NCBI GenBank assembly: GCA_025399215.1
Contig: MU621403.1
Coordinates: 1 to 19,518, forward strand
DNA from: Globomyces pollinis-pini
Lineage: Eukaryota > Chytridiomycota > Chytridiomycetes > Rhizophydiales > Globomycetaceae
DNA length: 19,518 bases
Direction of reading: 5' to 3'
The translations under genes and the position numbers were made by a program. Shown piece by piece: positions 8,222-18,985 of this stretch; the first letter of the stretch is position 1, and each line of letters begins with the position of its first letter. A model generated the notes under the pieces. That model saw only the letters and a list, made by a program, of their open reading frames with translations. It did not search any database and had not been told where the DNA came from.

Positions 8222-9143
8222 ATGGAACCAGATACAACACTTCCTCAGTATGATATTCCAATAGAAATCATCGTTCTTATCATTCAGTTGCTGGTGTTTG
8301 TCTTGAATATCGTGTTGGTTGTGGTATTAGTGTTGAACAAAGTTGGAAATACTCGTTTAAAGAATGTCATTCTATTCATGAATTCTATTGGTTTTACTTG
8401 GGCAATTACTGTCATGATCGAGCAGAATTTTATTAGAAATATCTATTTGACTACATTGGTTCGAGTATTGGGATTCATACTGACCCTGATGTCCACTTTA
8501 ATTAGTATGGAACTAATCAACTCTTTTAGTATGCTCTCGAACTTTTGGAATACATCTAGAGTACGTTGGTGTCAATTCACCATCATAATCCTTCATTTTA
8601 CTTTGTGTATTGGTGTATATAGTGGAACGTTGATTAAATACGATGGTAGAATACGTGATGTAATGTATATAATATCACTAACTGTATCAGGTTTTTAACC
8701 TCATGTTGATTATCTGGATGGTTATCGCCTTTTTAATTGATAATCTGGTCTTGTTTTACATTGCCCAACTGGTATACCAAGATACATTGAAACAGAAGTA
8801 TGAAGAAATTTATGAAGCTACTAATACAATGGGATTAAAGAAAAATGTAACAAAGTCCATGTCCAACAATTGTATGAAATTGATTATAACATTGTTGTTG
8901 ATATGCTTTATCGACGTTATAGGCATAATCGTGTATGTGTATGGATATGTACAAACTCCAATATCTTCAATAGAATTTCGTTACGCCTATTCATTACAAC
9001 GACTTGGAGCGACTTCGATGGCTTTAAGACCAACTTCTTTAACCATCATATTCTTACAACTTCGATCCTTGAAATTCTCCAAAGAAATCAAAAAAAATGT
9101 TCCAATATCTGAATCAATTGCTATTCGGTTTCCTGTAGATTGA
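8222..9143 (+). CDS. Seven-transmembrane protein, array member 2
   Basis: Exons 8222-8659 and 8691-9143 flank a 31-nt intron (GTAATG...ACTAACTGTATCAG), giving 296 residues. The start MEPDTTLPQYDIPIEI aligns with the other paralogues. The frame is open further upstream to an ATG at 8057, which would add 55 residues with a hydrophobic stretch, but no other family member has that. Signatures are LLNSF-type FSMLSNFWN after TM3 and FLQLRSLKFSKEI after TM7. Exon 1 is 438 nt, exactly as in members 3-5. AATAAA lies at 9208-9213. No CGCG site is seen in its upstream region, unlike the other four. The function is unknown; receptor or transport role is inference. Confidence 0.75.
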
Positions 9144-9525
9144 AGATTTTCAATAACGTTGAAGCTACTTAACCAACCCATTTTCTAAATATTTAATACG
9201 ATAATACAATAAATAATCGACTAAGTTATAACTAAATACTTAAAGAATTGGTATTCAATCACCCAAGGCTGAACGAAGGCTGGTAACAAAAAATCTGGAA
9301 TTTCAACTACCCAAGGAGCATTGGTTCTCCAAGAGGTTAAACTAAGTATCTCCAATGTACAGATCATCATCAACATTTCATAAAGAATAATACTCGTATT
9401 TTCCTACCTTGATCATAAAAGGAGCAACACACCTGCCGTTGCGGGTGGTTGATTAACAACTCCTTTGAAATGACTATAAAAGGAGACAAAAACGACCACA
9501 AAATATTATTCTCAAGTTCAGAAAT
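9144..9525. other. Intergenic region with promoter of secreted cysteine-rich gene
   Basis: Contains the AATAAA of the preceding gene (9208-9213). ATAAAAGGAG occurs at about 9414-9423 and again at 9477-9485. CTCCTTT (9461-9467) and AAAGGAG (9479-9485) form an inverted pair around the TATA box. I saw no further gene. Confidence 0.45.
9475..9482 (+). promoter_or_regulatory. TATA box of the secreted cysteine-rich gene
   Basis: TATAAAAG about 45 bases before the ATG at 9526, flanked by the inverted CTCCTTT/AAAGGAG pair. A strong TATA box suggests regulated or high expression (inference). Confidence 0.5.
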
Positions 9526-10122
9526 ATGCTCGTTACATTACTATTAGCGTTGGGTGTTTTAGGTCAAACATATCCAGGTCAAAAATTAAAACTTGATAAG
9601 GTGAACATATATGACTATAATGATGAAAATTGTCAACGTAAGTGATGATGTTATTGATTTCAATTTAGAACAACCAGGTGCATTGGAATTTGGAAAATGT
9701 ATGATAATCAGTAAACAAATCGTGTCTTTTCGTTGTGTTGATTATAAAGTTGAAGCACATTTATACCGTTCCATGGAACAATGTGCGGATCCAACACAGA
9801 AACCAAACGTTGTAAAAGCTGGTGGTGGTGATGAATGTAAGTGCCAGGCAAGTATTTAAACATAGGTCGACCATTATTAATTGGTGGTAGTGTAAAACCA
9901 TATAAAATCAGAGGTGGTTGTGAAATGACTCAGCATCAAATCTGTTGGAATTATTTGAATCAATGTGCAAACACTCAACCAAATGATTGTTCTGAACTTT
10001 GTAATACCAATCTAAAAGATATTTGCAAGCAATTTTATGATTTATCTCCTAAAATTTCATTGTGGTGCTCTAAACCAAATGGTAATAGTAACACAGGAGG
10101 TAGTTTTAAACAAAACCCTTAA
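9526..10122 (+). CDS. Secreted cysteine-rich protein, three exons, unknown function
   Basis: Exons 9526-9637, 9669-9836 and 9866-10122 total 537 nt (178 residues). The introns are 31 nt and 29 nt, both with GTAAGT donors. The start MLVTLLLALGVLGQTYPG is a typical signal peptide, with cleavage probably after Gly13. The mature part has 12 cysteines, spaced for example GGC...QIC...NQC...NDC...ELC...DIC...LWC, and no further membrane segment, so a disulfide-bonded extracellular protein is likely. The tail is Asn/Gly-rich (KPNGNSNTGGSFKQNP). It lies inside the 7TM array between members 2 and 3. AATAAA is at 10128-10133. I recognise no domain; a ligand, wall or effector role is speculation. The splice model rests on frame continuity, not on a known homologue. 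Confidence 0.65.
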
Positions 10123-10456
10123 CGTATAATAAAGATCACTAGTTTTTTTACAAGTCCAAAATCTGTTGTGTTCAAGGTTCCATGAGATATCCAGTCTAAC
10201 CGTCAGACAACATGCTAGTTTATAGCAAGTCCAATATAAAATATTTTGAGATACAGTATTTGATTTAAAGTACATGGTTATTTAAAAAACTTGTTGATCC
10301 TTCACTTGTCGTTTGCAAAATAAGATATTGATCACATTTATACGCGCTGATTTCAAAACCTTGATATTTTCGCGTCAGATTCTAAAACTTAACGACTTCA
10401 CCAAAGAAAACGATAAAAGAAAACGACAAACAACTTCAAATACTAGTTACTACGTT
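10123..10456. other. Intergenic region upstream of 7TM member 3
   Basis: Contains the AATAAA of the secreted gene (10128-10133) and two CGCG-core sites, ACGCGC at 10342-10347 and TCGCGT at 10370-10375. The frame of member 3 stays open back to 10313, but that stretch lacks family similarity and is probably 5' UTR. Confidence 0.5.
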
Positions 10457-11338
10457 ATGTTAACAAAGAATGACGAAATACCAAAATATGATATCGCAAT
10501 TGAATGGGTTACCCTTATAATTTATGTTGGGATGATGATAATTAATATGGCTCTGACTGTTTATTTAATTCAGGGTAGATTAAAAAATCAACGGATATCC
10601 AAATATTTAACACCAATGGCTATCGTAGAAATGGTATGGGCAATTACACAACTTATTGAAAACAACATCTTTCATAATCAATTCTGGTCTGTTTTGAATA
10701 TGTTATGGGCATATCTGTTGACATTTCTTTCAGCTACAATAAATGCTGAAGTGTTGAAGACATTCTCTGTTTTATCAACCATTTGGAATCGCCAACGAGT
10801 ATTTTATTATCAAATACTCTTACTAGTTCTTCATATTTTGTTGTGTGGTGGTGCATACATCAAGCTTGTTGTGGATATGGGTGGTTTCGTGTCGGTAAAT
10901 GCTTTTACTAATTGGTAGATTGTTAAATTAGCGGAATCAGTATGGCTATTACTAGTAGCATTAAACAACTCTCTATGCTCCTTTTACGTTGTCTTTCTGG
11001 TTTATAGAGATTCAAAAGAAATGAAGGCCAGAGGAAAATCAACACCTATTAGTACATCCCACTATTTGAAATTTATTTGCTTGCTTATTTGCAATGGATT
11101 AATTGATTTTGTAGGAGTTTCTTTATATATTTATGGAATATTGACCACATATCCTGATACTTCTTTGGGGATTCGAATGAACTATGCACTACAGCGAATC
11201 GCTTCATCACCTCTTGGTTTACATTGTTTTATGATTACAAGAATTTTTATTCATTTACGTTATATGAAGTTCTCAAAAGAAATGTCTGTAAAAAATCAAC
11301 CAAAACATGATCCTCAAAAAACTATAGGACACAAGTGA
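10457..11338 (+). CDS. Seven-transmembrane protein, array member 3
   Basis: Exons 10457-10894 and 10919-11338 surround a 24-nt intron (GTAAATGCTTTTACTAATTG then GTAG), giving 285 residues. The start MLTKNDEIPKYDIAIEW is shared with members 4 and 5 and is preferred over the upstream in-frame ATG at 10313. The signatures are LIQGRLKNQRISKYL, IENNIFHNQFWSV, LKTFSVLSTIWN, LLCGGAYIKL and LRYMKFSKEMS. Seven hydrophobic helices are visible. The C-terminal tail is short and basic. AATAAA lies at 11355-11360. Members 3-5 are close paralogues and clearly tandem duplicates. Confidence 0.85.
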
Positions 11339-11488
11339 GACAGAAATTGTTTTGAATAAACATGGCGAATAGAGTTTACGAGTGTTCATAGTGCAATAAA
11401 GTCCAACATATAACCAAAAACTTGATTAAAAGTACATCCAATCAGTTATTTTAATATCTGTGAGGTTCGCGTTTTTTCTTAACAAGAG

Positions 11489-12373
11489 ATGATATCGAAG
11501 GATGAAGAAATACCAAAATACGATATTGCAATCGAATGGGTCGTTATCATCATTTACAGTGTTTTATTTATTCTCAACAGCTACCTGACCTTTTTCTTAA
11601 TACAAGGGCGTTTGAAAAATCAAAGAATATCCAGTTACTTGATTCCCATGGCTATTATAGGATTGATATGTGGATCATGTCAATTTATAGAGAACAATTT
11701 CTTTCATAATCAGTTCTGGTCAGTTGCTGCAAATTGTTGTGGTTACATTTTAACACTATCTTCAGTGGAAATGAATGCCGAGATATTGAAGACATTTTCG
11801 GTTTTATCGACCTTTTGGAATTACACTAGAGTGTTTTATCTACAAATAATATTATGTGTTATTCATGTTATCTTATGTGGTGGTTCTTATATCAAGCTTG
11901 CTTTAAATGTTGGTAGTTTCGCGTCGGTAGTTTCGGTTGCTAATTGATAGATATTCACGGCAGCCGAGTCTGTTTGGATGGTTATTGCAGTACTGAATAA
12001 TACTCTATGTTCCATGTATGTTGTCTTTCTGGTTTTTCGAGATGTAAAAGGAATGAAATCCAGAGGAAAAGCAGCAGATTTTAAAGGATCTCATTATTTT
12101 GGTTTAATAGCTACACTGATTATCAATCAATTGATTGATTTTGTGGGAATTGCAGGGTACATTTACACAATCATGACACCATTTCCTGAAACAGCTATAA
12201 GAATACGAATACGCTATGCAATACAGCGGATCTGTACTTCTCCCCTTGGCCTTCACTGTTTCATAATCACAATTATATTTATTCAACTTCGTTATGCAAA
12301 ATTTTCGAAGGAAATGTCTCTTAGGAACATCATACCAAAACTTGATCCACATAACACCGTAATGCTAAGTTGA
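11489..12373 (+). CDS. Seven-transmembrane protein, array member 4
   Basis: Exons 11489-11926 and 11951-12373 surround a 24-nt intron (GTAGTTTCGGTTGCTAATTG then ATAG), giving 286 residues. It starts MISKDEEIPKYDIAIEWV. Between TM2 and TM3 it has IENNFFHNQFWSV, after TM3 LKTFSVLSTFWN, and at the end LRYAKFSKEMS. Its FICGSCQFIEN-type TM2 differs from the others by extra cysteines (LICGSCQF). A TCGCGT at 11467-11472 lies only 22 bases before the ATG, so it could lie in the 5' UTR. AATAAA is at 12441-12446. Confidence 0.85.
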
Positions 12374-12551
12374 CTATAATAAGCGATTAGATTTTTCAAG
12401 TTTCTGTGAATAGGATTATCTATTGGCCACATTGCTTTTTAATAAAGTCTCATTTTAAATATGAGAGATACGCTCATTTTTCATAAATGCATTCGCCCTG
12501 ATAGAAACGCGCACTTTCACAAAATTTTCATTCGTGAAATCATCGAATTAT

Positions 12552-13444
12552 ATGGTATCAAAGGAGGAAGAAATTCCAAAATACGACATTGCAATTGAAT
12601 GGGTGGTTATCATATTTTATATTGGTTTAGCTGTTATTAATCTCTGCTTAGTAGTTTACCTAATCCAAGGCAGATTGAAGAATAAACGAATCTCCAAATA
12701 CTTGATTCCCATGGCATTCTTCGGATTGATATGGGTAGCTTCACAGACTATTGAAAACAATTTCTTTCATAATCAATTTTGGTCAGTTTTCCAAAGATTT
12801 TGGGCATATCTACTGACACTATTTTCAGCTGAATTGAATGCCGAACTATTAAAGACATTCTCTGTTCTATCCACATTTTGGAATGTTAAAAGAGTATTGT
12901 ACCTTCAGATATTACTCTTGGTACTTCATATTTTATTGTGTGGTGGGTCTTATATCAAACTTGCTGTAAATCTTGGCAATTTCGCGACTGTAATGGCATT
13001 TATACTAACATTTAGATACTTTACATGGCAGAATCACTTTGGCTACTCTTGGCAGCGATTAGTAATTACATGTGTTCATTTTCTGTGGTTTTTCTGGTTT
13101 ATAGAGATTCAAAACGTATGAAGGCAAAGAATAACAACGATGTGAACAAATCACATTATTGGAAATTATTGACGACACTTATCGTTAATGGAGTGATAGA
13201 TTTTCTGGGAGTATTGATGTACATATATGTAATTGTCCAACCATTTCCAGATTCAGCTATTGGAATTCGAATGTCATATGCATATCAACGACTTGCTACT
13301 ACACCACTTGGTATGCATTGCTTGATGATAACGAATGTATTTATTCATTTAAGATTTATGAAATTCTCTAAAGAGATGTCAGTGAAAGGGAAAAACAATC
13401 AGAATCACCATAAAACGATTAACGGGAACAAGACTATTACTTAG
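12552..13444 (+). CDS. Seven-transmembrane protein, array member 5
   Basis: Exons 12552-12989 and 13016-13444 surround a 26-nt intron (GTAATGGCATTTATACTAAC then ATTTAG, with a clear CTAAC branch site), giving 288 residues. The start MVSKEEEIPKYDIAIEWV matches members 3 and 4; an ATG six codons upstream (12534) is possible. Helices and signatures are LIQGRLKNKRISKYLIPMA, IENNFFHNQFWSV, LKTFSVLSTFWN, LLCGGSYIKLAV and LRFMKFSKEMS. ACGCGC lies at 12507-12512. AATAAA (13447-13452) follows the stop at once. Confidence 0.85.
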
Positions 13445-13608
13445 TAAATAAATTGAATTGAATTGGACTTAATAATCAACAGGAATTATATTGAACTTGA
13501 TTAACTTTAATTTGGACTCTTTTTAAGACTGTTTTTTTGTAAGGTTTTTTGAGTGACGAAAGCCCAGTCACTTTCCCAAAAAAACAAAACCAAGGAATAT
13601 TTTAATTG

Positions 13609-16600
13609 ATGGAGAATTTAAATACTCACGAAAGATTATTAGGACGGCATAGAGCTCTATCGGTACAACGGGCAATGGATGATCCTCGATTAGCAAGTTC
13701 ACTACAGGATTTATCAAAATCAAATAAACCATCAAATAACCCAACTCGATTACTCTTTGAAAAAAAAGTAAGGAGGTAGTCAATTGCTCTTTCATTCTAG
13801 GTATTATTACCAGTTGTTACAAGGTTGTGGTGATGTCCTTTGTAATCATAAATTATGTGCCTCAAATTTAAAAGCTCCAAAATTAAATTCTCAATTAGCT
13901 TCAGTTATGGCTGTTCAATTAGCAAATCATTCAAAGAATTTGGTTTGTCCTCGACTTCCGGCAGATTTAGATTTAGATAGTCTCCCATTCTCTTTATCAC
14001 CATTTGGAACTCCTAAAGGGTCTCCACAACCAACTAGATCTCATTCTCGCCAAAATTCGTCACAGAAATTGCATCATCCTGAATTGGAAACTTCAGCACC
14101 AAAGCCATTTCTCCATACACTATTATCTTACTCTCCATTTAATAACATATTCAATTCAGATGAATCTGTTGGGCCAAAATCTGCAAAATCAGACAGAGAT
14201 ATTTCACCTACAAATAAAGCTCGGTCTAACTCAGAAACGAGCATTGAATCACTTTTACTCAAAAGATACAACGATGCGAATTCTACATCAAAATTAAGCA
14301 AAATGTCCAGCCAGTTTGATTCAATGAGTTCGATAGGTGGGTCTGTACCAACAACGCCATCAGTTGCTGATTCGATGTTTGGTGGAGGTTTGAAACTTTG
14401 TAATTAATTGATAGGATTTTCGAATCTGTGGAAAACGATTACCCCTAATCCTTCTGGTAGCGAAGAAAATCAGGATTTGGCAACGCTAGCAGCAGAAAAA
14501 CTCAATTTAGAATTTGAAAAACAGAATACCGAAAATATCAGTTTGAAATACCTGACTATGGAATTGTTGAGTCTTACAATTGAAAACTATAAAGCAACAA
14601 AAACCGATACTTTTGGCAGCGAATGCGAAGGTGATCCTACATTGTTGTTAAACACAATTCGATCAGTCTTTTCAAGTCTCGAAGCAATGAGTCTTAGTTT
14701 TACAGTACTTTCATAATATTTAACTTGTAGTTAAAATCATCAAAGAATCCTCACGCATCTCAACTCGATGTTGTCTCAATAACACAGGCTTATAATTTGA
14801 TTCTTCAATTAGAACCTGCTACAGTTTTTCAGAATAGTTTAATGGACGCAGTCGAAATATTGGTTTCCAAATTAAACCTAAATATGAAACAATTACAGTT
14901 ACCAAAATCCCCCTTGTTAAGAATTCTACTTATGTTACTTCTGGTACTATATTTCAAATTAATTGGTAGAATCCGTTGATGCAAACCATTGGGACCCACG
15001 ATAGTGTTATAGGTCGATTTCTTTCTATAATGGGAAGCATTCGGTCACAAGCTAAATCTACATTAATAATTTGGTTTTCAGAATTACCAAAAGAGCAATT
15101 CAGCTCGATTGTCAAAGGGTTACAACAGTATATCAATATTGCTGGTCCACCTGGTTTGGTGCCAGATGATAGTTATATTGGAGCAGTAAAGACATTGAGC
15201 ATGCTATCACATGCAAACGAGTTCAATCATGGTCCGATAATTGAACCATCGGATTTTTATATGACTGAATTAACTTCTCGATTGAATTTTAAAGAAGAGT
15301 TTCGGAAATGGAGGAAAACTTTAGAAAGTGATGTGATTTCTGACTTTGCCCTTTTTAACTATCCATTTTTGTTTGATCCAGTTTCAAAGACAAGAATTAT
15401 CCATATTGATGCTATGGTAAAAATGTCGCATGAATATGAGGATGCTTGTGCCAATCAAGCATTAGTGTTTCAAGCTCAGAAATTTTTGGATGAATCAGAT
15501 GCATTGAACAAAATGGAGTCAGATATGAAGGCGTCCATTAATCCATACCTTGTACTTGAAATACGTAGATCTCATTTTGTGTCCGATGTACTAGATCAGG
15601 TATGTTGTTGTTTTGGAAACTTATTGTGTATTTAGATATCTATCAAAACCAAAGATTTAAAAAAGCCTTTGAAAATCAAGTTTGTGGGTGGAGGCGAAGA
15701 AGGAATGGATCAAGGAGGTGTTCAAAAGGAATTCTTCCAAGTTTTAGTATCAAAACTTCTAGATCCTGATTTTGGAATGTTTGTATATGACACAGATACT
15801 AGATATTCTTGGATTAATCATGCATCATTAGAGCCGTCTTCAAAATTCGAATTAATTGGTATAATGCTTGGTCTGGCACTCTACAACGGTGTAATGGTCC
15901 AAGTTGGATTTCCTCCAATCATGTACAAAAAGTTACTAAAAGAAGAAATAACATTATCAGATGTTAAAATTGCTTTTCCTGTAAATTGTTGTTCTTTAAT
16001 GTGATAGGCTTTGGGTAACGGATTGCAACAGTTGTTGGATTGGAGCGATGGTGATGTTTCTGACGTATTTATGCGAACATTTGAAATATCATATGAAAGT
16101 TTTGGACAAGTCACACATATACCACTGATACCAGATGGAGAAAATATTTTTGTAACAAATGATAATCGAGTTGAATATGTACGATTATACATACAACATT
16201 ATTGTACGAAATCAATTGAAAAACAATTTAGATATTTTCAACATGGATTTTATAAAGTTTGTGGTGGGAAAGCATTGGGTATGTGTCGATCATTTGAATT
16301 GGAGTTACTACTATGTGGTAATAATACTACGGAATTAGATTTCCGTGAATTGGAAGAAGGTACAACATATGAAGAATTTTCAAAAAATCACTATTTTATA
16401 ATGTAAGTTTTTTTTTTGTTTTTAACCTTTAGATGGTTTTGGGAAATTGTGTATTCATTTAATATTAATCAGAAACGTTTTTTGTTGGAATTTGTCACTG
16501 CTAGTGATCGTGTTCCATTGAAAGGTCTTGGATCACTTCAATTTGTCATTCAACGAAATGGGCCTGATACAGATAGGTTACCCTCTGCATTGACTTGCTT

Positions 16601-16697
16601 TGGTAGATTACTCTTACCCGAATATTCTACTCGTGATAAACTAAAAGAACGATTATTGACAGCAATTGAAAATGCTAAAGGTTTTGGATTGGTTTAG
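13609..16697 (+). CDS. UBE3A-type HECT E3 ubiquitin ligase with AZUL zinc finger, eight exons
   Basis: Exons 13609-13775, 13801-14387, 14415-14704, 14731-14943, 14970-15599, 15636-15980, 16008-16402 and 16433-16697 total 2892 nt (963 residues). Introns are 25-36 nt. HECT ligases take ubiquitin from an E2 onto a cysteine and pass it to substrates. An AZUL-type zinc finger lies near residues 55-110 ([23 protein letters not shown]), as in human UBE3A/E6AP. A Ser/Pro/Asn-rich low-complexity region follows, then helical linker and the HECT domain in the last 350 or so residues: [79 protein letters not shown] and [15 protein letters not shown]. The catalytic Cys is about residue 931, 33 from the end, and the C-terminus AKGFGLV is typical. 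Overall length is close to UBE3A (about 870). AATAAA is at 16722-16727. Family call is firm. Confidence 0.9.
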
Positions 16698-16759
16698 TAT
16701 TAAATACTGTATATCATTGATAATAAAAGATTTAATTTTGTATGCTGATTTTTATTGTT
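16698..16759. terminator. Shared 3' region of convergent HECT ligase and FOL1 genes
   Basis: Only 62 bases separate the two stop codons. AATAAA for the rightward gene is at 16722-16727. The leftward FOL1 signal (AATAAA as the complement of 16751-16756) begins 4 bases past its stop. The two mature 3' ends probably overlap as antisense RNA. Confidence 0.6.
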
Positions 16760-18967
16760 TTAGTCTGATAAAATTGACGGTTTACGTACACATTCATCAG
16801 TAATCAATACCACATCTTTCATTTCTTTTACATCATGAACACGAATAACAACAGCACCATTAGCAATAGCTAATGTATTTGCAGCGGCAGTTCCCCAAAT
16901 TCTATTGGATGGAACACTTTGGTTGGTTACATGTCCAATAAACCTTTTTCTTGATAATCCAACAAGGATTGGTAAATTTCGTAGTATTTTAGAACTTTTA
17001 TCAGTCAAAAAATTTAATCTTCGAATGATTTCAAAACATTGATGTGAATCTTTGGCAAATCCAATTCCGGGATCTAAAATAATATTCCATCGATATATTC
17101 CTTGTCTAATTGCTTTCTCAACTGATGTTGTTAATTCATCTCGTATGGAAACTAGTAAATCACCATCATATTTTGTCAATGAATTCATTGTTTTACTATC
17201 ACCACTAAAATGTTAAAATATTAAATTCAAGTTACCGCATATGCATTAAACACACTGGTGCATGGGTAACAGCCATCACATTCAGCATATCAGGATCACG
17301 CGATCCACCACTGACATCATTAATCAAATCAGCACCTGCTTCAATTGCCGCCTTTGCAACAGCTGCCCTGAACGTATCAACTGATATTGGGATATCTATG
17401 CCTTTGTCTCGAATGGCCTTGATTACTGGAATGACACGTTTGATTTCCTCTGCAGTATCAATCTCTTGAGCATTAGGTGCTGTAGATTGACCACCAATAT
17501 CAATTATATCAGCACCATCTTTAATCATTCGCAACGCATTAGCCACAGCATCATCTAATGTGTTGGATAAGCCACCATCAGAAAATGAATCTGGTGTGAC
17601 ATTCAAAATTCCCATGATAACCGTTTTGGATGAAAAGTCCCATAGTTCATTTCGAATAGGAAATACTTTATAGAAAGGATCTTGAGGATCTTTAGATGCG
17701 AGCAAGAAATCTAGCATTTGAGTAGTTGTTCGGTAAGTGCGTGAATTCACATGACCAGGTGCCAAGTCCAATAATGGTTTTAGTACGAATATGCGTTCTG
17801 CAATAGCTCTATGAGGAATAGATAAATCTTCAGAGTCCAAGTGAATATCATCATAGTATAAAATATCTAAATCAATCACTCTTGGTCCATTTCGAATCGT
17901 ACTAAAATTTCTACCCAATTCCGCTTCAATCCTTTTCAATTCTTTCAAAAGTTCCCATGGATTTAAAGTGGTTTCAATCTATTACGTTAAGTTGACTGTT
18001 GTAATACTTTAAAAGCTCCATTCAGAAATCTAGGTTGATCAGTCACATACATTGGAGTGGATTCATACAAGTAAGAAGTGTCCAAAATCGAAACACCTAT
18101 CTGTTTTAACTTATCTAATGCAGCCATTATATTTCCCAAACGATTTCCTAGATTTGTTCCAAAAGATAAGTAAGCAACTACCTTTGAATCATCTTTAATT
18201 GATTTTGGAACATCTCTACTTCTAGTAATCTCTACACCCGAGCATTCTGCAAATATCAATGCGGATGGTTTTTCGATTTTCAAAGTCAATTTGTCCATTT
18301 GACATTCTTTAAATAATAAAGTTGACAGATCCATTGCCATTTTTTCAATGGTTTCATAAGAAGAAGCATCAACGAAATCAGAAGTTAGTTTACAAATATG
18401 ATGATAGTTAATGCAATTGGAATAATTTAAATTGGATGATGGTGAATAGTGAATTAACAAGTTCAAGATGACTTTTTGTTTTGCTATCCTTTCGCAGGTG
18501 TTGACACCAATCAAGCATGGTAGTGCCAGGTTCTTGATGAATATCATATCATTCAAGTTATCATTGTAAATGGTTTTGGATGGAATTGTTTGAAAATCCA
18601 AAGACGACTTCAAAAAATCTAAATCGTTTGTGGTTCTTGTGATTTCAATTCCAACAGTATCACAAAACAATAGAGCATGAGTCTTTTCAATCTTCACTTC
18701 AACTTTCTTCAGTCCAAATTGTAAACAATCCAAGGCAACTTTAGCAGCAACACTTTCCAAAGAAATAAGATCTGTTTGAGTTTCCAAAAATGCTTGAACA
18801 TGGTGAGAGATAGTACTATATGAGACCGTATCGTTAATATCATCACTTTCCAAGAAGTCTATAAAACCAGTAATATTCACAATTAGCATCTGCGCTTTCG
18901 GTGCATCCCAATGATTTGGCCCCAATTGGCCTTTAACTATCAAATTCTTAATCAATATTTTATCCAT
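16760..18967 (-). CDS. FOL1: Trifunctional folate biosynthesis protein FOL1 (DHNA-DHNA-HPPK-DHPS)
   Basis: Exons 18967-18008, 17978-17236 and 17204-16760 total 2148 nt (715 residues). Introns are 29 and 31 nt. It converts dihydroneopterin to dihydropteroate: aldolase (two domains, about residues 1-115 and 140-255), HPPK pyrophosphokinase (about 265-400) and dihydropteroate synthase (about 435-715). In the second aldolase domain ALPCLIGVNTCERIAKQK keeps the active-site Glu region, and KIEKPSALIFAE the Lys; the first (KGQLGPNHWDAPKAQ) seems to lack that Glu. HPPK shows SFGTNLGNR and NGPRVIDLDILYY. DHPS shows MGILNVTPDSFSDGG, NDVSGGS, LMHMRG, DPGIGFAKD, GLSRKRFIG and VIRVHDVKE. The pABA/pyrophosphate loop reads GGQSTAPNA where most enzymes have STRP. 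The domain order is that of Pneumocystis and yeast FOL1. ATG at 18967 gives the expected N-terminus. Confidence 0.95.
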
Positions 18968-18985
18968 GATTTAATTGGAGGGTAA

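Noticed and set aside
9841..10122. Separate small gene starting at the ATG at 9841
   Set aside because: It is exon 3 of the secreted cysteine-rich gene; the ATG lies inside the 29-nt intron.
10313..10456. Upstream in-frame start of 7TM member 3
   Set aside because: The extra 48 residues are basic and unlike any paralogue, and CGCG promoter sites fall inside it. Treated as 5' UTR.
3948..18967. Frameshifted pseudogenes or a non-standard genetic code
   Set aside because: Every apparent break is removed by a short GT...AG intron that restores conserved motifs. TAA, TAG and TGA all end real genes here.
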